Below, in pieces: positions 18,431 to 27,500 of a stretch of 64,000 nucleotides of DNA. Below the pieces are notes generated by a model, which saw only the letters and a list, made by a program, of their open reading frames with translations, made no database searches and had not been told where the DNA came from. Location of the stretch: positions 55,870-119,869 of IMG/VR virus record IMGVR_UViG_3300027791_000009. One strand, given 5' to 3'. The translations under genes were made by a program, and so were the position numbers. Source of the stretch: a virus. The stretch's first letter is position 1, and each line of letters begins with the position of its first letter.

Positions 18431-19382
18431 TCTATCAATCAATCCATCTTATTTTTGTAATTTTAGATGTAATTGGTGTTATCTTACGCCTGACCAATTA
18501 GGTGATAATAAATGTATTGACCACTTTAAATTAAGTGAACTATTAAATGAAGTACAAACTCATAGAGACATAGAACACATTGATTTATATGGTGGTGAGA
18601 TAGGTGTATTAAAAGAAGACAACCTAGAAAAGATTACTAACGCAATTAAGATATATTACAAAGACAAGATTAATATAAACACAAACTTATCTATGGTAAG
18701 AAGTGAGTTTATGAATCCTGATTATTTTATAAGTGTTAGTTATGATATGGAGACCAGAGAGAAACACGAACAAGTTTATGATAATATGAGAACTTTGCCT
18801 GTTGAGTTTTCTGTTTTAATGTTGGCAACACCAGAAGTTATGAAAATATCAACACAAAGTATTTGGTCAAAGATGATTAAATTAGGTGTAGATAATAAAA
18901 ACTTTAAAGGATTTGAAATTAAACCTTATAGTACAAATCAAGCAAATCAATTAGGTGCGACACACGCTGACTTTGAAGACTTTATAATAAAGATGATAGA
19001 AGAATTTAAAAGTGTAAAAACAAGAGAAGGATATCAGCAAAATAAATTTGCATTTATTAATGAAGAGAACATAAAAGATTCTCTTAATCATCAATACAAC
19101 GCATATAGTGATGACCACTTATATATTACACCTAATGGTAAATTTGCTGTATTAGATTTTGATAAAGATGATAATGAGTATTTTTTAGAACTTGATAGTT
19201 TTGCTGATTACGAAGTATGGTGTCAAAAAGAGAAAGAACAAAATATTTCTGATATATGTCGTAAGTGTGAATATTTAGGTAGATGTTTAACTGAACACTA
19301 TAGATATGTTAAAACTCTAAAAGATGGTTGCAATGGATATAGGTATCTGTTAGATACTTATAGTTTTAGATATGGCAAATAG
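18411..19382 (+). CDS. Radical SAM enzyme with Twitch-like C-terminus (D)
   Basis: 323 residues. Cys16-x3-Cys20-x2-Cys23 (FCNFRCNWCYL) is the radical SAM motif, followed by 'DLYGGEIGVL' near residues 62-71, the SAM-binding GGE. The C-terminus has a shorter set of cysteines, ICRKCEYLGRC then DGCNGYRY, consistent with one auxiliary cluster. The radical SAM start lies 20 bases before the end of the previous gene. It is the last and shortest of the four enzymes. All four share only the core motifs, so each may do a separate chemical step. Confidence 0.85.
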   Translation: MTKRKINLSINPSYFCNFRCNWCYLTPDQLGDNKCIDHFKLSELLNEVQTHRDIEHIDLYGGEIGVLKEDNLEKITNAIKIYYKDKININTNLSMVRSEFMNPDYFISVSYDMETREKHEQVYDNMRTLPVEFSVLMLATPEVMKISTQSIWSKMIKLGVDNKNFKGFEIKPYSTNQANQLGATHADFEDFIIKMIEEFKSVKTREGYQQNKFAFINEENIKDSLNHQYNAYSDDHLYITPNGKFAVLDFDKDDNEYFLELDSFADYEVWCQKEKEQNISDICRKCEYLGRCLTEHYRYVKTLKDGCNGYRYLLDTYSFRYGK

Positions 19383-20166
19383 AGCGTTTCTTATAGGCAA
19401 TGGTCAAAGTAGAAAAGGTTTTAAATTTTCTACTATTCAAGGACGAGGTGTTATCTTAGGTTGTAATAATCTGTACAAAGATTTTGCACCTGACATTTTA
19501 GTTGCAATGGACCATCCTGTTATGCACAGCATTTATCATTCAGGTTATAGTTATACGGCTAAATGTTATTTTAGAGATTGGAATCCTGTACCACACGAAC
19601 ATTACGAGAATATGGTAAATGGTTTCTTTCCTGGGTATAGACATATAAGAGCAATTAGGAATTCAGGTTTACTTGTAGAAAATCAAAGAGTAGGTTCTAA
19701 TAGTTTTGTTTTGCACGGATACAATGATAAAGAAACAGGAAAGAATATGGTCAACATTAGTTGGTTGACAGGTGATAAAGTAAAAAGTTTTACAGATTTA
19801 GTTGACGGTGGTGACGAGTTAACTTGGGCAACAGGTCCTGCAAGTGGTTTTGTTGCTTGTAAAGAAGTAGCAGAATTGAAAGAAGTTTACCTAATAGGAC
19901 ACGACATATATAGTATGTCAAATAAATTTAATAACATATATGCTGGACAACCTTATTACAAGTCTGATAAACACCCTAGTCAATATTACTTACAAAATTG
20001 GATATTACAATGGCGTCAACTCTTCAAGTCGTATCATTCGGTAAAGTTTTATAAAGTAAATAGACAGAATATGTTAAATGTTAATATTCCGGAATGGAAT
20101 GAATGTAAGAATGTGGAGTATATAAGTTATGAGAGAATGGAAACTCAAACAAGAAGTATATCATAG
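19372..20166 (+). CDS. Putative DUF115/glycosyltransferase-like protein
   Basis: 264 residues, overlapping radical SAM D by 11 bases. It opens 'RAFLIGNGQSRKGF', a Rossmann-like GNG.S motif found in DUF115 (MptE-like) and some sialyltransferase-like proteins, followed by 'GVILGCNNLYKDFAPDILVAMDHPVM' with an acidic end to a beta strand, then 'ATGPASGFVACKEVAELKEVYLIGHDIY' near residues 150-178, matching the second half of the same fold. The family includes enzymes using nucleotide sugars or pterin substrates. Assignment is from motif shape only. Its place at the end of the cluster leaves open that the CHxS protein or another virion protein is also glycosylated. Confidence 0.5.
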   Translation: MANRAFLIGNGQSRKGFKFSTIQGRGVILGCNNLYKDFAPDILVAMDHPVMHSIYHSGYSYTAKCYFRDWNPVPHEHYENMVNGFFPGYRHIRAIRNSGLLVENQRVGSNSFVLHGYNDKETGKNMVNISWLTGDKVKSFTDLVDGGDELTWATGPASGFVACKEVAELKEVYLIGHDIYSMSNKFNNIYAGQPYYKSDKHPSQYYLQNWILQWRQLFKSYHSVKFYKVNRQNMLNVNIPEWNECKNVEYISYERMETQTRSIS

Positions 20167-20539
20167 ATTAAATCCTACTCATAAAGATACATTGAATGAT
20201 AAGGAGATATATCTTATATGGGAAGATAATGATATTATTCTTAATGCGAAAAGACATTGGGTAGAACAAGTCGAAAGATTTATCTATCCAGCAAAGAGTT
20301 ATTGTGTGGCGATATGTTATGCAAAGTGGATAGAGAGAGATTATGGTGATAAGTTTTACGATTTGTTAAACGACAAGGACTTGTTATTTGGCAATGACCC
20401 ATACTTTGAAGTATATAAAGGAAAGGAACACATTTATGACCCAATCATAAAAGCGTTTCCTAAAGATGAACAAATGGGAATGATACCTGATATTAGAGAC
20501 TATTATGAAAAAGAAATTAGATATGATGGCAAAATCTGA
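20129..20539 (+). CDS. Unknown acidic/aromatic protein
   Basis: 136 residues; it overlaps the previous gene by 38 bases and ends the accessory cluster. The sequence is rich in Asp, Lys and Tyr ('FIYPAKSYCVAICYAKWIERDYGDKFYDLLND'), with a WIERDYGD stretch, but no motif I can place. A late promoter follows directly, so it is probably the last gene of the accessory transcript. Confidence 0.55.
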   Translation: MREWKLKQEVYHRLNPTHKDTLNDKEIYLIWEDNDIILNAKRHWVEQVERFIYPAKSYCVAICYAKWIERDYGDKFYDLLNDKDLLFGNDPYFEVYKGKEHIYDPIIKAFPKDEQMGMIPDIRDYYEKEIRYDGKI

Positions 20540-20551
20540 TATAAGAACGCT

Positions 20552-20559
20552 TATAAATA
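20552..20559 (+). promoter_or_regulatory. T4-type late promoter TATAAATA
   Basis: Exact late box 20 bases before the ATG at 20579, with an AAGGAGAT ribosome site between them. It restarts late transcription after the radical SAM cluster. Confidence 0.75.
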
Positions 20560-20578
20560 ATAATACAAGGAGATAATT

Positions 20579-20815
20579 ATGGCAATTAAGATAAATGGTA
20601 AAGATTATGATGAAGAGAAGTTTGACGATAGAACTAAAAATTATGTTATCGCTAGACAAGAGTTAGTACAGAATAAAGCGAGAGTTGAAGTTGAACTTGA
20701 AAAAATTGATGTGTTAGTTAGATACTACAATGCTAAGATTTGTGAATTTCTAGGTATTGATCCAACTGCTCCAAAAGAAGAAGAAACTCAAACAGAAGAA
20801 CCGAAAAAAGATTAA
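20579..20815 (+). CDS. Small protein, DUF6447-like
   Basis: 78 residues behind a strong AAGGAG site. It opens 'AIKINGKDYDEEKFDDRTKNYVIARQELVQNKARVEVELEKIDVL': a short 'ingkeYd' strand pair followed by one long helix, the layout of small proteins annotated DUF6447 in marine phages. The end is an acidic low-complexity tail. The function of that family is not known; its position among virion genes suggests a particle or assembly role. Confidence 0.55.
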   Translation: MAIKINGKDYDEEKFDDRTKNYVIARQELVQNKARVEVELEKIDVLVRYYNAKICEFLGIDPTAPKEEETQTEEPKKD

Positions 20816-20819
20816 ATAA

Positions 20820-21161
20820 ATGGCTGCAATAGCAAATCTAAGAATAGACCAAGGAACTACATTTTCCTCAAATATAACACTTGCAGGAAATGATGGTGCC
20901 GCTTGGGACCTAACAGGACATACCGTTGACGCTAAAATGGCAAAGGGGTATGAGAGTACAAAGACTAGGATAGCGATGTCTACGACCGTAGCAAACCCTG
21001 CTACAGGCATTATAACACTATCTTTGACTTCTGCTCAATCTAGTGCCTTGGATGCTCCAGCAAGATATGTTTATGATGTAGAGGTTACGAGAACTAGCGA
21101 TAGTGTAGTAACCAGGGTTATTGAAGGTATAATAACCGTTCGTCCTAATGTGACCGTTTAA
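20820..21161 (+). CDS. Virion protein with BppU-like beta domain
   Basis: 113 residues. The layout 'LRIDQGTTFSSNITL..DGAAWDLTGHTVDAKMAK' followed by 'ITLSLTSAQSSALDAPARYVYDVEVTR' and 'VIEGIITVRPNVT' matches the immunoglobulin-like N-terminal domain of the BppU baseplate/upper-fibre family, common as a stand-alone protein in marine T4-like phages. It follows the previous gene by four bases. Likely a small tail decoration or fibre-attachment protein. Confidence 0.6.
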   Translation: MAAIANLRIDQGTTFSSNITLAGNDGAAWDLTGHTVDAKMAKGYESTKTRIAMSTTVANPATGIITLSLTSAQSSALDAPARYVYDVEVTRTSDSVVTRVIEGIITVRPNVTV

Positions 21162-21198
21162 TTATTTTAATACTATTAGTTTTTGAATACCCTTCGGT

Positions 21199-21206
21199 TA
21201 TAAATA
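21199..21206 (+). promoter_or_regulatory. T4-type late promoter TATAAATA
   Basis: Exact late box 24 bases before the GTG start at 21230, with an AAGGGAG ribosome site between. It would drive the small virion protein and the fibre genes that follow. Confidence 0.75.
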
Positions 21207-21229
21207 TTAACAATTAAGGGAGACTAAAA

Positions 21230-21487
21230 GTGTCGCAAATTAAAGCAAGAATAGATTCAACGATAAGTAGACCGCAACAAGTGTCGGTTACTATGCCTGC
21301 AGGTGCAGCCGCTCAAACCGCTGTAACCAACTCTACTTTGAAATTTAGATTAATGGCAGATGTAGACGCTTCAACCTTAGCAGATGGTAGTATGATTCAG
21401 TACTCTGCAACAAGTGATAAGTTTGTTGTGAGAGACGAGATTTCGACTACTACTGGTTCAATAACATTGAACGGTGGTTCATTTTAA
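21230..21487 (+). CDS. Small virion protein
   Basis: 85 residues, starting at GTG behind AAGGGAG. Sequence is Ser/Thr/Ala-rich with a 'STLADGSMIQYSATSDKFVVRDEI' segment, a pattern seen at the ends of phage fibre proteins where a beta-hairpin repeat carries 'GS.I.Y....FV'. Probably a short tail or fibre-associated protein. No enzyme motif. Confidence 0.6.
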   Translation: MSQIKARIDSTISRPQQVSVTMPAGAAAQTAVTNSTLKFRLMADVDASTLADGSMIQYSATSDKFVVRDEISTTTGSITLNGGSF

Positions 21488-21517
21488 GTTTAAGGTAACA
21501 AAAGAGAGAGTTAAGAT

Positions 21518-23254
21518 ATGTCAACAATAATCAGAATAAAAAGAAGTTCCAATGTCGCTGCCCCACTATCATTAAAACTTGGTGAATTAGCATTTACATA
21601 TGGTACAGGTACCGCTGGCAACAATGGTGATAGACTATTCGTAGGTGCAGGTGGCGTAGACGGTTCAGGAAACGCAAACGACCTTGATGTAATTGGTGGT
21701 AAGTATTTCACTAGTTTATTTCCAACAACGAACGGTGCTGTCGCTGCTGAAAAACTAATAACAACAGATTCAAATAAAAGAATAGACGAGATTATAATTG
21801 GTAACGAAACCACTAACTCTGGTCGTATAACTTTTAATGAGGCTACAAACAACGGTTCAAACAATGTTGTTTTAAAGGCTCCATTATCACTAACAAATTC
21901 ATCAACACTATTACTACCTGACGGTGCAGGTTCTCAAGGACAATTTCTAAAAGTAATCTCTGCCTCTGGTACAGAAGCTCAATTAGGATTTGACGCTGTA
22001 GATACTACACTTACAATTGAAGATAGTGCCGGTGCAACAACAGATTACTCAACTAACTCGACTCTATTACTTACAGGTGATGGAACGATTGATACAGCAG
22101 TTTCCGGTAATACGGTTACTATAAATGTACAAGACGGTGGAATTAGCACAGCAAAACTTGCTGACGGTGCCGTATCAAATATTAAACTTGCAAATGACGG
22201 TGTAACCTTAGGTACTACTGCATTAACTCTCGGTGCTACTGCAACTGACATTGCTGGATTAACAAATATAGTTGTTGACCATTTAACAATAGATGGACAA
22301 GACATTGCTACATCAGCTGCAAATAGAAATATTACTTTCACACCACACGGAACTGGAACGGTTACCGTACCTAGTGGTTATAAAGATAGAGCAGGTTTCG
22401 CTGCTGACTCACTTGCAACAAAAGAATATGTTGATAGTGCTTCAAGTGGTTTAGATGTAAAAGATAGTTGTAGAGTTGCTACCACAGCAAACTTATCTGC
22501 AACATATGACCAATCAAATGGAAGATTAGACAACAACGCAACTCAAGCCGCTTTAACAATTGACGGTATTTCATTGCTAGTAAATGACAGAGTTGTAGTT
22601 AAAGACCAAACAGAAGCTAGACAAAACGGTATTTACTTTGTAGAAATCGTTGGTGACGGTTCTTCTAACTGGAGATTAACAAGAGCATTAGACGCAAATT
22701 TAGGTACTGACTTAACTGGTGGTACATTTACTTTCGTAGAAGAAGGTACTGCTAATAGTGATAACGGTTATGTATTCACTCACAACGGTACACCAACATT
22801 AAACGATAATACACTTTCAAACAATACTGAATTACCTGTATCACAATTCTCTGGTGCTGGTCAAGTAGTTGCCGGTGCAGCTATGGTAAAATCAGGAAAC
22901 ACTTTAGATGTTAATGTAGATAACCAGACAATAGAAGTAGTATCAGACAAACTACAAGTTAAGGCGCTTGGAATTACAAGTGCTATGTTAGCAGGAAGTA
23001 TTGCAAACTCTAAACTTGCGGATCCAAATCTTTTACTTGCTGGTGAGACTGGAACTGGTACGGTTGGATTAGGAAATACATTAACTATTTCTGCTGGAGA
23101 AGGAATTGATACTTCTGCTTCAGGTTCTTCAATTACAATTGCTGGCGAAGACGCAAGTACAAGTAATAAAGGAGTTGCGTCATTTCATAGTACACAATTT
23201 ACGGTAACAAGTGGTGCTGTTGAATTGAATACTATTGACGGTGGATTGTTCTAA
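21518..23254 (+). CDS. Tail-fibre protein
   Basis: 578 residues. The start '[27 protein letters not shown]' is the N-terminal attachment motif of many phage fibres ('p..l..GElAy...'). Beta-repeats follow ('[39 protein letters not shown]'), a '[25 protein letters not shown]' joint near residue 305, and a long region with '[30 protein letters not shown]' near residue 345, a widespread fibre domain. It shares its last base with the next fibre gene (TAATG). Likely part of the distal adhesion apparatus. Confidence 0.8.
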   Translation: MSTIIRIKRSSNVAAPLSLKLGELAFTYGTGTAGNNGDRLFVGAGGVDGSGNANDLDVIGGKYFTSLFPTTNGAVAAEKLITTDSNKRIDEIIIGNETTNSGRITFNEATNNGSNNVVLKAPLSLTNSSTLLLPDGAGSQGQFLKVISASGTEAQLGFDAVDTTLTIEDSAGATTDYSTNSTLLLTGDGTIDTAVSGNTVTINVQDGGISTAKLADGAVSNIKLANDGVTLGTTALTLGATATDIAGLTNIVVDHLTIDGQDIATSAANRNITFTPHGTGTVTVPSGYKDRAGFAADSLATKEYVDSASSGLDVKDSCRVATTANLSATYDQSNGRLDNNATQAALTIDGISLLVNDRVVVKDQTEARQNGIYFVEIVGDGSSNWRLTRALDANLGTDLTGGTFTFVEEGTANSDNGYVFTHNGTPTLNDNTLSNNTELPVSQFSGAGQVVAGAAMVKSGNTLDVNVDNQTIEVVSDKLQVKALGITSAMLAGSIANSKLADPNLLLAGETGTGTVGLGNTLTISAGEGIDTSASGSSITIAGEDASTSNKGVASFHSTQFTVTSGAVELNTIDGGLF

Positions 23255-23637
23255 TGGCAGACCAAGTCCTAAAACCAAAAAGAAGTTTTACAGCTTCTGC
23301 TGTTCCTCAATTATCTGATTTAGAAATTGGTGAATTGGCAATGAACATTGCTGATGGTAAGTTTTATACTAAACAAAATTCAAGTACTATTAAAGAAGTA
23401 GGTGGTGCTTCTGCGGTTGATATTCAATCAGTATTAACAGCAGGTGCTATTGCAACTACTGACTTAACTTTTAATAATGCAAACATTATTTTTGAAGGTA
23501 ACACAGCTGACGCCTTTGAAACAACATTAACGGTAGAAAATCCAACAGCTGATAGAACGATTAAACTACCAAATTCTAGTGGAACATTAGCATTGACCGG
23601 AGATATTCTCGCCTTTGCTGTTGTGTTTGGAGGATAA
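23254..23637 (+). CDS. Short tail-fibre-like protein
   Basis: 127 residues. It repeats the N-terminal motif of its upstream neighbour in a short form ('RSFTASAVPQLSDLEIGELAMNIADGKFYTKQ') and then 'FEGNTADAFETTLTVENPTADRTIKLPNSSGTLAL', which closely matches a segment of the fibre at 8843 (FEGATPNSFETTLRVDDPSQ). The protein looks like a minimal fibre: attachment motif plus one beta repeat. TAATG overlap with the previous gene. Confidence 0.7.
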   Translation: MADQVLKPKRSFTASAVPQLSDLEIGELAMNIADGKFYTKQNSSTIKEVGGASAVDIQSVLTAGAIATTDLTFNNANIIFEGNTADAFETTLTVENPTADRTIKLPNSSGTLALTGDILAFAVVFGG

Positions 23638-23640
23638 TAA

Positions 23641-23970
23641 ATGGCTAGTGCTTTTAAAAACGCAGGAATGACAAACTCGCAAGTTGATGACTCAACTTCA
23701 AATGTTTATACAGCGCCATCAAATGGTACTGCTGTATTACACGCTATTTACATTTCAAATACTTCAACTGATACTCCAGCAGAAGTTGATGTGAAAATAA
23801 CGATAGACGGTGGAACAACTTTTAAGACTATGATGTCTAATATCATCATTCCACAAAACAACACATTTATATTAGATAAACCAGTAAACCTTGAGGCAAA
23901 TGACATTATACGAGTTATTGCGTCTCATGGAAATACAGATACGGTAATGTCGGTATTAGAAAACACTTAA
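23641..23970 (+). CDS. Small virion protein
   Basis: 109 residues beginning three bases after the previous stop. Pattern 'TSNVYTAPSNGTAVLHAIYISNTSTDTPAEVDVKITIDGG' then 'IIIPQNNTFILDKPVNLEANDIIRVIAS' is a beta-sandwich seen in small marine phage tail proteins, where it occurs alone or in fibre tips. No catalytic motif. Probably a tail accessory protein. Confidence 0.65.
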   Translation: MASAFKNAGMTNSQVDDSTSNVYTAPSNGTAVLHAIYISNTSTDTPAEVDVKITIDGGTTFKTMMSNIIIPQNNTFILDKPVNLEANDIIRVIASHGNTDTVMSVLENT

Positions 23971-23993
23971 TAGTTTTTAGACGCTGGTTATTG

Positions 23994-24001
23994 TATAAAT
24001 A
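23994..24001 (+). promoter_or_regulatory. T4-type late promoter TATAAATA
   Basis: Exact late box 26 bases before ATG 24027, with GAGGAAT as ribosome site. Confidence 0.75.
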
Positions 24002-24026
24002 TAAAGAAACGAAGAGGAATAATTAA

Positions 24027-24524
24027 ATGGCATTAGCATTACCAACAGGAGCTTCACAAGCAGTAGCAACAGACGCTGCTGGTTTTCAAATCTCTAACGA
24101 ATATGCAATGCACTCCCTTAACCGTGATGTTAACGGTCTTTTAATCTATACTAAAGTAAAATTAGATAGTAATGAGACAATTGAAGTTAACTCTGGTGAA
24201 GGATTTGGGTTTAATGGTTTTGAAGGTATGGCACTTGGTAAAACAAGTGATGGAAGTACCGTTCAAAATTCACTACAAAGTGATTTTGACGAAAGTACAG
24301 ACGCACACTATCAAACGAATGCTCAGTTTAGGAAGTATCAACAAACGAGATTTGATCCGTTGAAACTTTTTTATTTCATAAATGATGACGGTAATCTTGT
24401 TGCAAGGTATCAGCAAGACTATACATACGCCGCTAGCGAAACAGCGACTGCTTCTACTGGAAGCAACTGGACACCTAGTGGAGGAAATTATTATACCCAA
24501 AACAATATTAACAGGTATTTGTAA
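24027..24524 (+). CDS. Virion structural protein
   Basis: 165 residues behind a late promoter. Opening 'ALALPTGASQAVATDAAGFQISNEYAMHSLNRDVNGLLIYTKVKLDSNETIEV' is a beta-rich structural sequence. The second half has 'RKYQQTRFDPLKLFYFINDDGNLVARYQQDYTY', rich in aromatic residues. No family recognised; position between fibre genes and the late promoter make a particle role likely. Confidence 0.65.
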   Translation: MALALPTGASQAVATDAAGFQISNEYAMHSLNRDVNGLLIYTKVKLDSNETIEVNSGEGFGFNGFEGMALGKTSDGSTVQNSLQSDFDESTDAHYQTNAQFRKYQQTRFDPLKLFYFINDDGNLVARYQQDYTYAASETATASTGSNWTPSGGNYYTQNNINRYL

Positions 24525-24547
24525 AAATTAAATAGAGAGAGATAAAA

Positions 24548-27500
24548 ATGGCAGATTTTATTCTAGGTAGACTTAAATTTCACTTCAAAGGAGATTGGGT
24601 TACAGGAACGGCATACATCAAAGATGATGTTGTAAGATACGGAGGAAATAGCTTCGTGGCGATGGCGAACCATACAGGTTCATCAGCGTTTGAAACAGAT
24701 TTAACAGCGACTAAATGGAAAAAGATGGTTGCTGGACAAGAATGGAAAGGTGCTTGGGCAGGTTCTACTAACTATAAAGTAGATGATGTTGTCCAATGGG
24801 GTGGTTCTACATTTGTATGTAATACTGCTCACGCTTCACAAACAGATTTATATGATGACACTTCAAAGTGGACATCATTTGTTCCAGGATTTAAATGGAC
24901 AGGAACATATGCTTCTGCGACTGCATATAAAGTTAACGATTTAGCAAAGTACGGTGCGAATGTTTACATTTGTACGGTTGAACATACTGCCGCTTCAACT
25001 ATTGATACTTCTAAATTTACTTTATTCGTTTCAGGACTAGAATTTGAAGATTCATATGCTTCGGGTACTGCATATCAAGCAGGTGACATTGTAACCTACG
25101 GTGGTTACAACTATGTTGCCGAACAACAATCAACAGGTCAAACACCATATAACAACGCTTCATATTGGACGGTTTTAACAACTGGTTTCAAAATGCTAGG
25201 TACATATGCTGGTGGTACTGCATACAAAACTGGTAATGTAGTAAAATATGGTGGTCACACTTATGTTGCAAAACAAGACGCAACTGGAGTTGTACCAACA
25301 ACTACTGCGACTTGGGATTTATTAAACGAAGGATTTAACTGGAGAAACAATTGGACAGACGGAACTGCTTATGCACCTGGCGACACAATTGGTTACGGTT
25401 CATCATCTTATAGATGTAAACTTGCTCACACAGCTACTGCTGTTGTAGGAGACGCATTACGACCTGATTATGATACAGGCGGAGTTTATTGGGACCTACT
25501 TGCTGAAGGAGATTCAAACTTTGTTACCACGGTAAGAGGTGACATATTAACAAGAAACGCTACACAAAATATTAGATTGCCAATCGGTACAGCTGGTTCA
25601 GTTGTTTCATCAAATGGAACAGATGTTAGTTGGACAATACCTGGGGTTAGTTTTAGTGTTTATTATGTTGCAAAACATGGTACAGATAGTGATCCTTCTT
25701 CTGATACAGGAAGAGGAACTTCATTAGACAAACCTTGGTTAACTTTGCAATATGCAACAACTTGGATTAATAGCAATGTTGCTACTAGTGTATTCAAAAC
25801 GGTTTATGTTAAAACTGGAGAATACGAAGAAGCATTACCTATCATCTTATCTGCTAATACACAAGTAGTTGGAGACGGTGTTAGAAGTACAAGAATTAAA
25901 CCTGCTGCTGGTAACTCAACAGCTACTGGATTAACAAACACTCCAAACAATCGTGCTGATATGTTTAGAGTACATAACGGTACAACGGTTACAGGATTTA
26001 CATTTACTGGAATGGTTGGAACTATGGGAAGTGCTGACTCTTACGGAGTTGCAAGACCTAATATAGCTGACGGTGCAACACGAAGTGGTGTTGTATTTGC
26101 ATTAGACCCAGGAACTGGAGTTTCTGATACGACTACACACATTTCAACTAAATCACCATTTATTCAGAATTGTACTCACTTTGGATTCGGTTCTGTTGGT
26201 ATTAAGATTGACGGTTCATTACACAACTCTGGAAACAGAAGTATACTTGCAAACGACTTTACACAAGTCTCTTCTGACGGTGTTGGAGTTTGGGCATTGA
26301 ATAATGCTAAATCAGAATTAGTATCTGTATTTACATATTACGCACATCACGGTTACTTATGTGATAGTGGTGCTGTTATGAGAAGTTTGAACTCAAACAA
26401 CTCTTACGGTGAATACGGTTCAACAGCTGCTGGTATTGACTCAACAGAAACACCATATACTGCTGTTGTAGATTTAAGAAATAATGAAGCACAAGTAGGA
26501 AGAGTATTAGTATCCGGTTCAGGTATTGGAAGATTAGAATTACAATATGCTGGACAAGCTTACTCATCTTCTGCTGTCTCAATTGCTGGATCCGGTGCCT
26601 CTGGTGCTGTATCAACAACTCATGCTGACGGTGCTGTAAACTTTATAAAGATTAACACTACCGGTTCAACACACTTTACTACAACAGGTTATGCACAAGC
26701 AGGAACTGCAAGTACAATTAAACTTGCTGCTTCTGATTCACAACCTGATGACTTCTACAATGGTATGAGAATTACGGTATATACAGGAACTGGTTATGGT
26801 AACACAGGAGTTATCGCTGACTATGTTGCTTCTACAAAAACTGCAACGATACAAAAAGAAGCAGGCTCTGCCGGTTTTGATGTATTCGTAAACTCTGGAT
26901 TATCTCCTGCTACTGCATTTGATACAACTTCAGGATATGAAATTGAACCAAGAGTTGCTTTAAGTGGTGGTGGTTCTCCTAGTAGAAACGCACTCGCAAG
27001 AGCAGTTGTAGAAAATCAACAAATTTCAAAAATTCTTATATTAGACGGAGGTGCCGGTTATTCTAGTGCACCAACGGTAACAATTACAGACCCTAACGCA
27101 AGTACGGTAGCAACTGCAACATCACACATTAGTGACGGTGTAATTTCACAGACTACGGTAACAACAAGTGGCTCTGGATATAAAACAGAAACAACAACTG
27201 CAACTATTACTGGTGACGGTTATGCTGAAATCTCTAGTGAAGGTACTGCCTTTGTTAGACTAACAGGATTATCTAAATCACCAACTGGTGGTGACATTAT
27301 TGAATTTGCTGGAATATCCGGTCAAGCATATTATGTTGTTAGTGTAACCGGTTACGCTGGTGGCGCTGGACTTGTTAGAGTAAATCCTAAATTTACAACT
27401 TCTAACGCTCCAACTCATGCTGAAACTGCAACATTAAGAAGTAATTACTCAAACATTAGATTGACTGGACATGACTTCTTAGATGTAGGTACTGGTGATA

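Noticed and set aside
10156-20539. Radical SAM cluster as a host-type heme or cofactor pathway (PQQ, heme d1)
   Set aside because: No other pathway genes of those cofactors are present, and the enzymes diverge strongly from each other; a protein substrate with a CHxS tail is next to them.
24531-24538. TTAAATAG before the 24548 fibre as a late promoter
   Set aside because: Two mismatches from the late box and within an AT-rich ribosome-site region; the box at 23994 can serve this gene.
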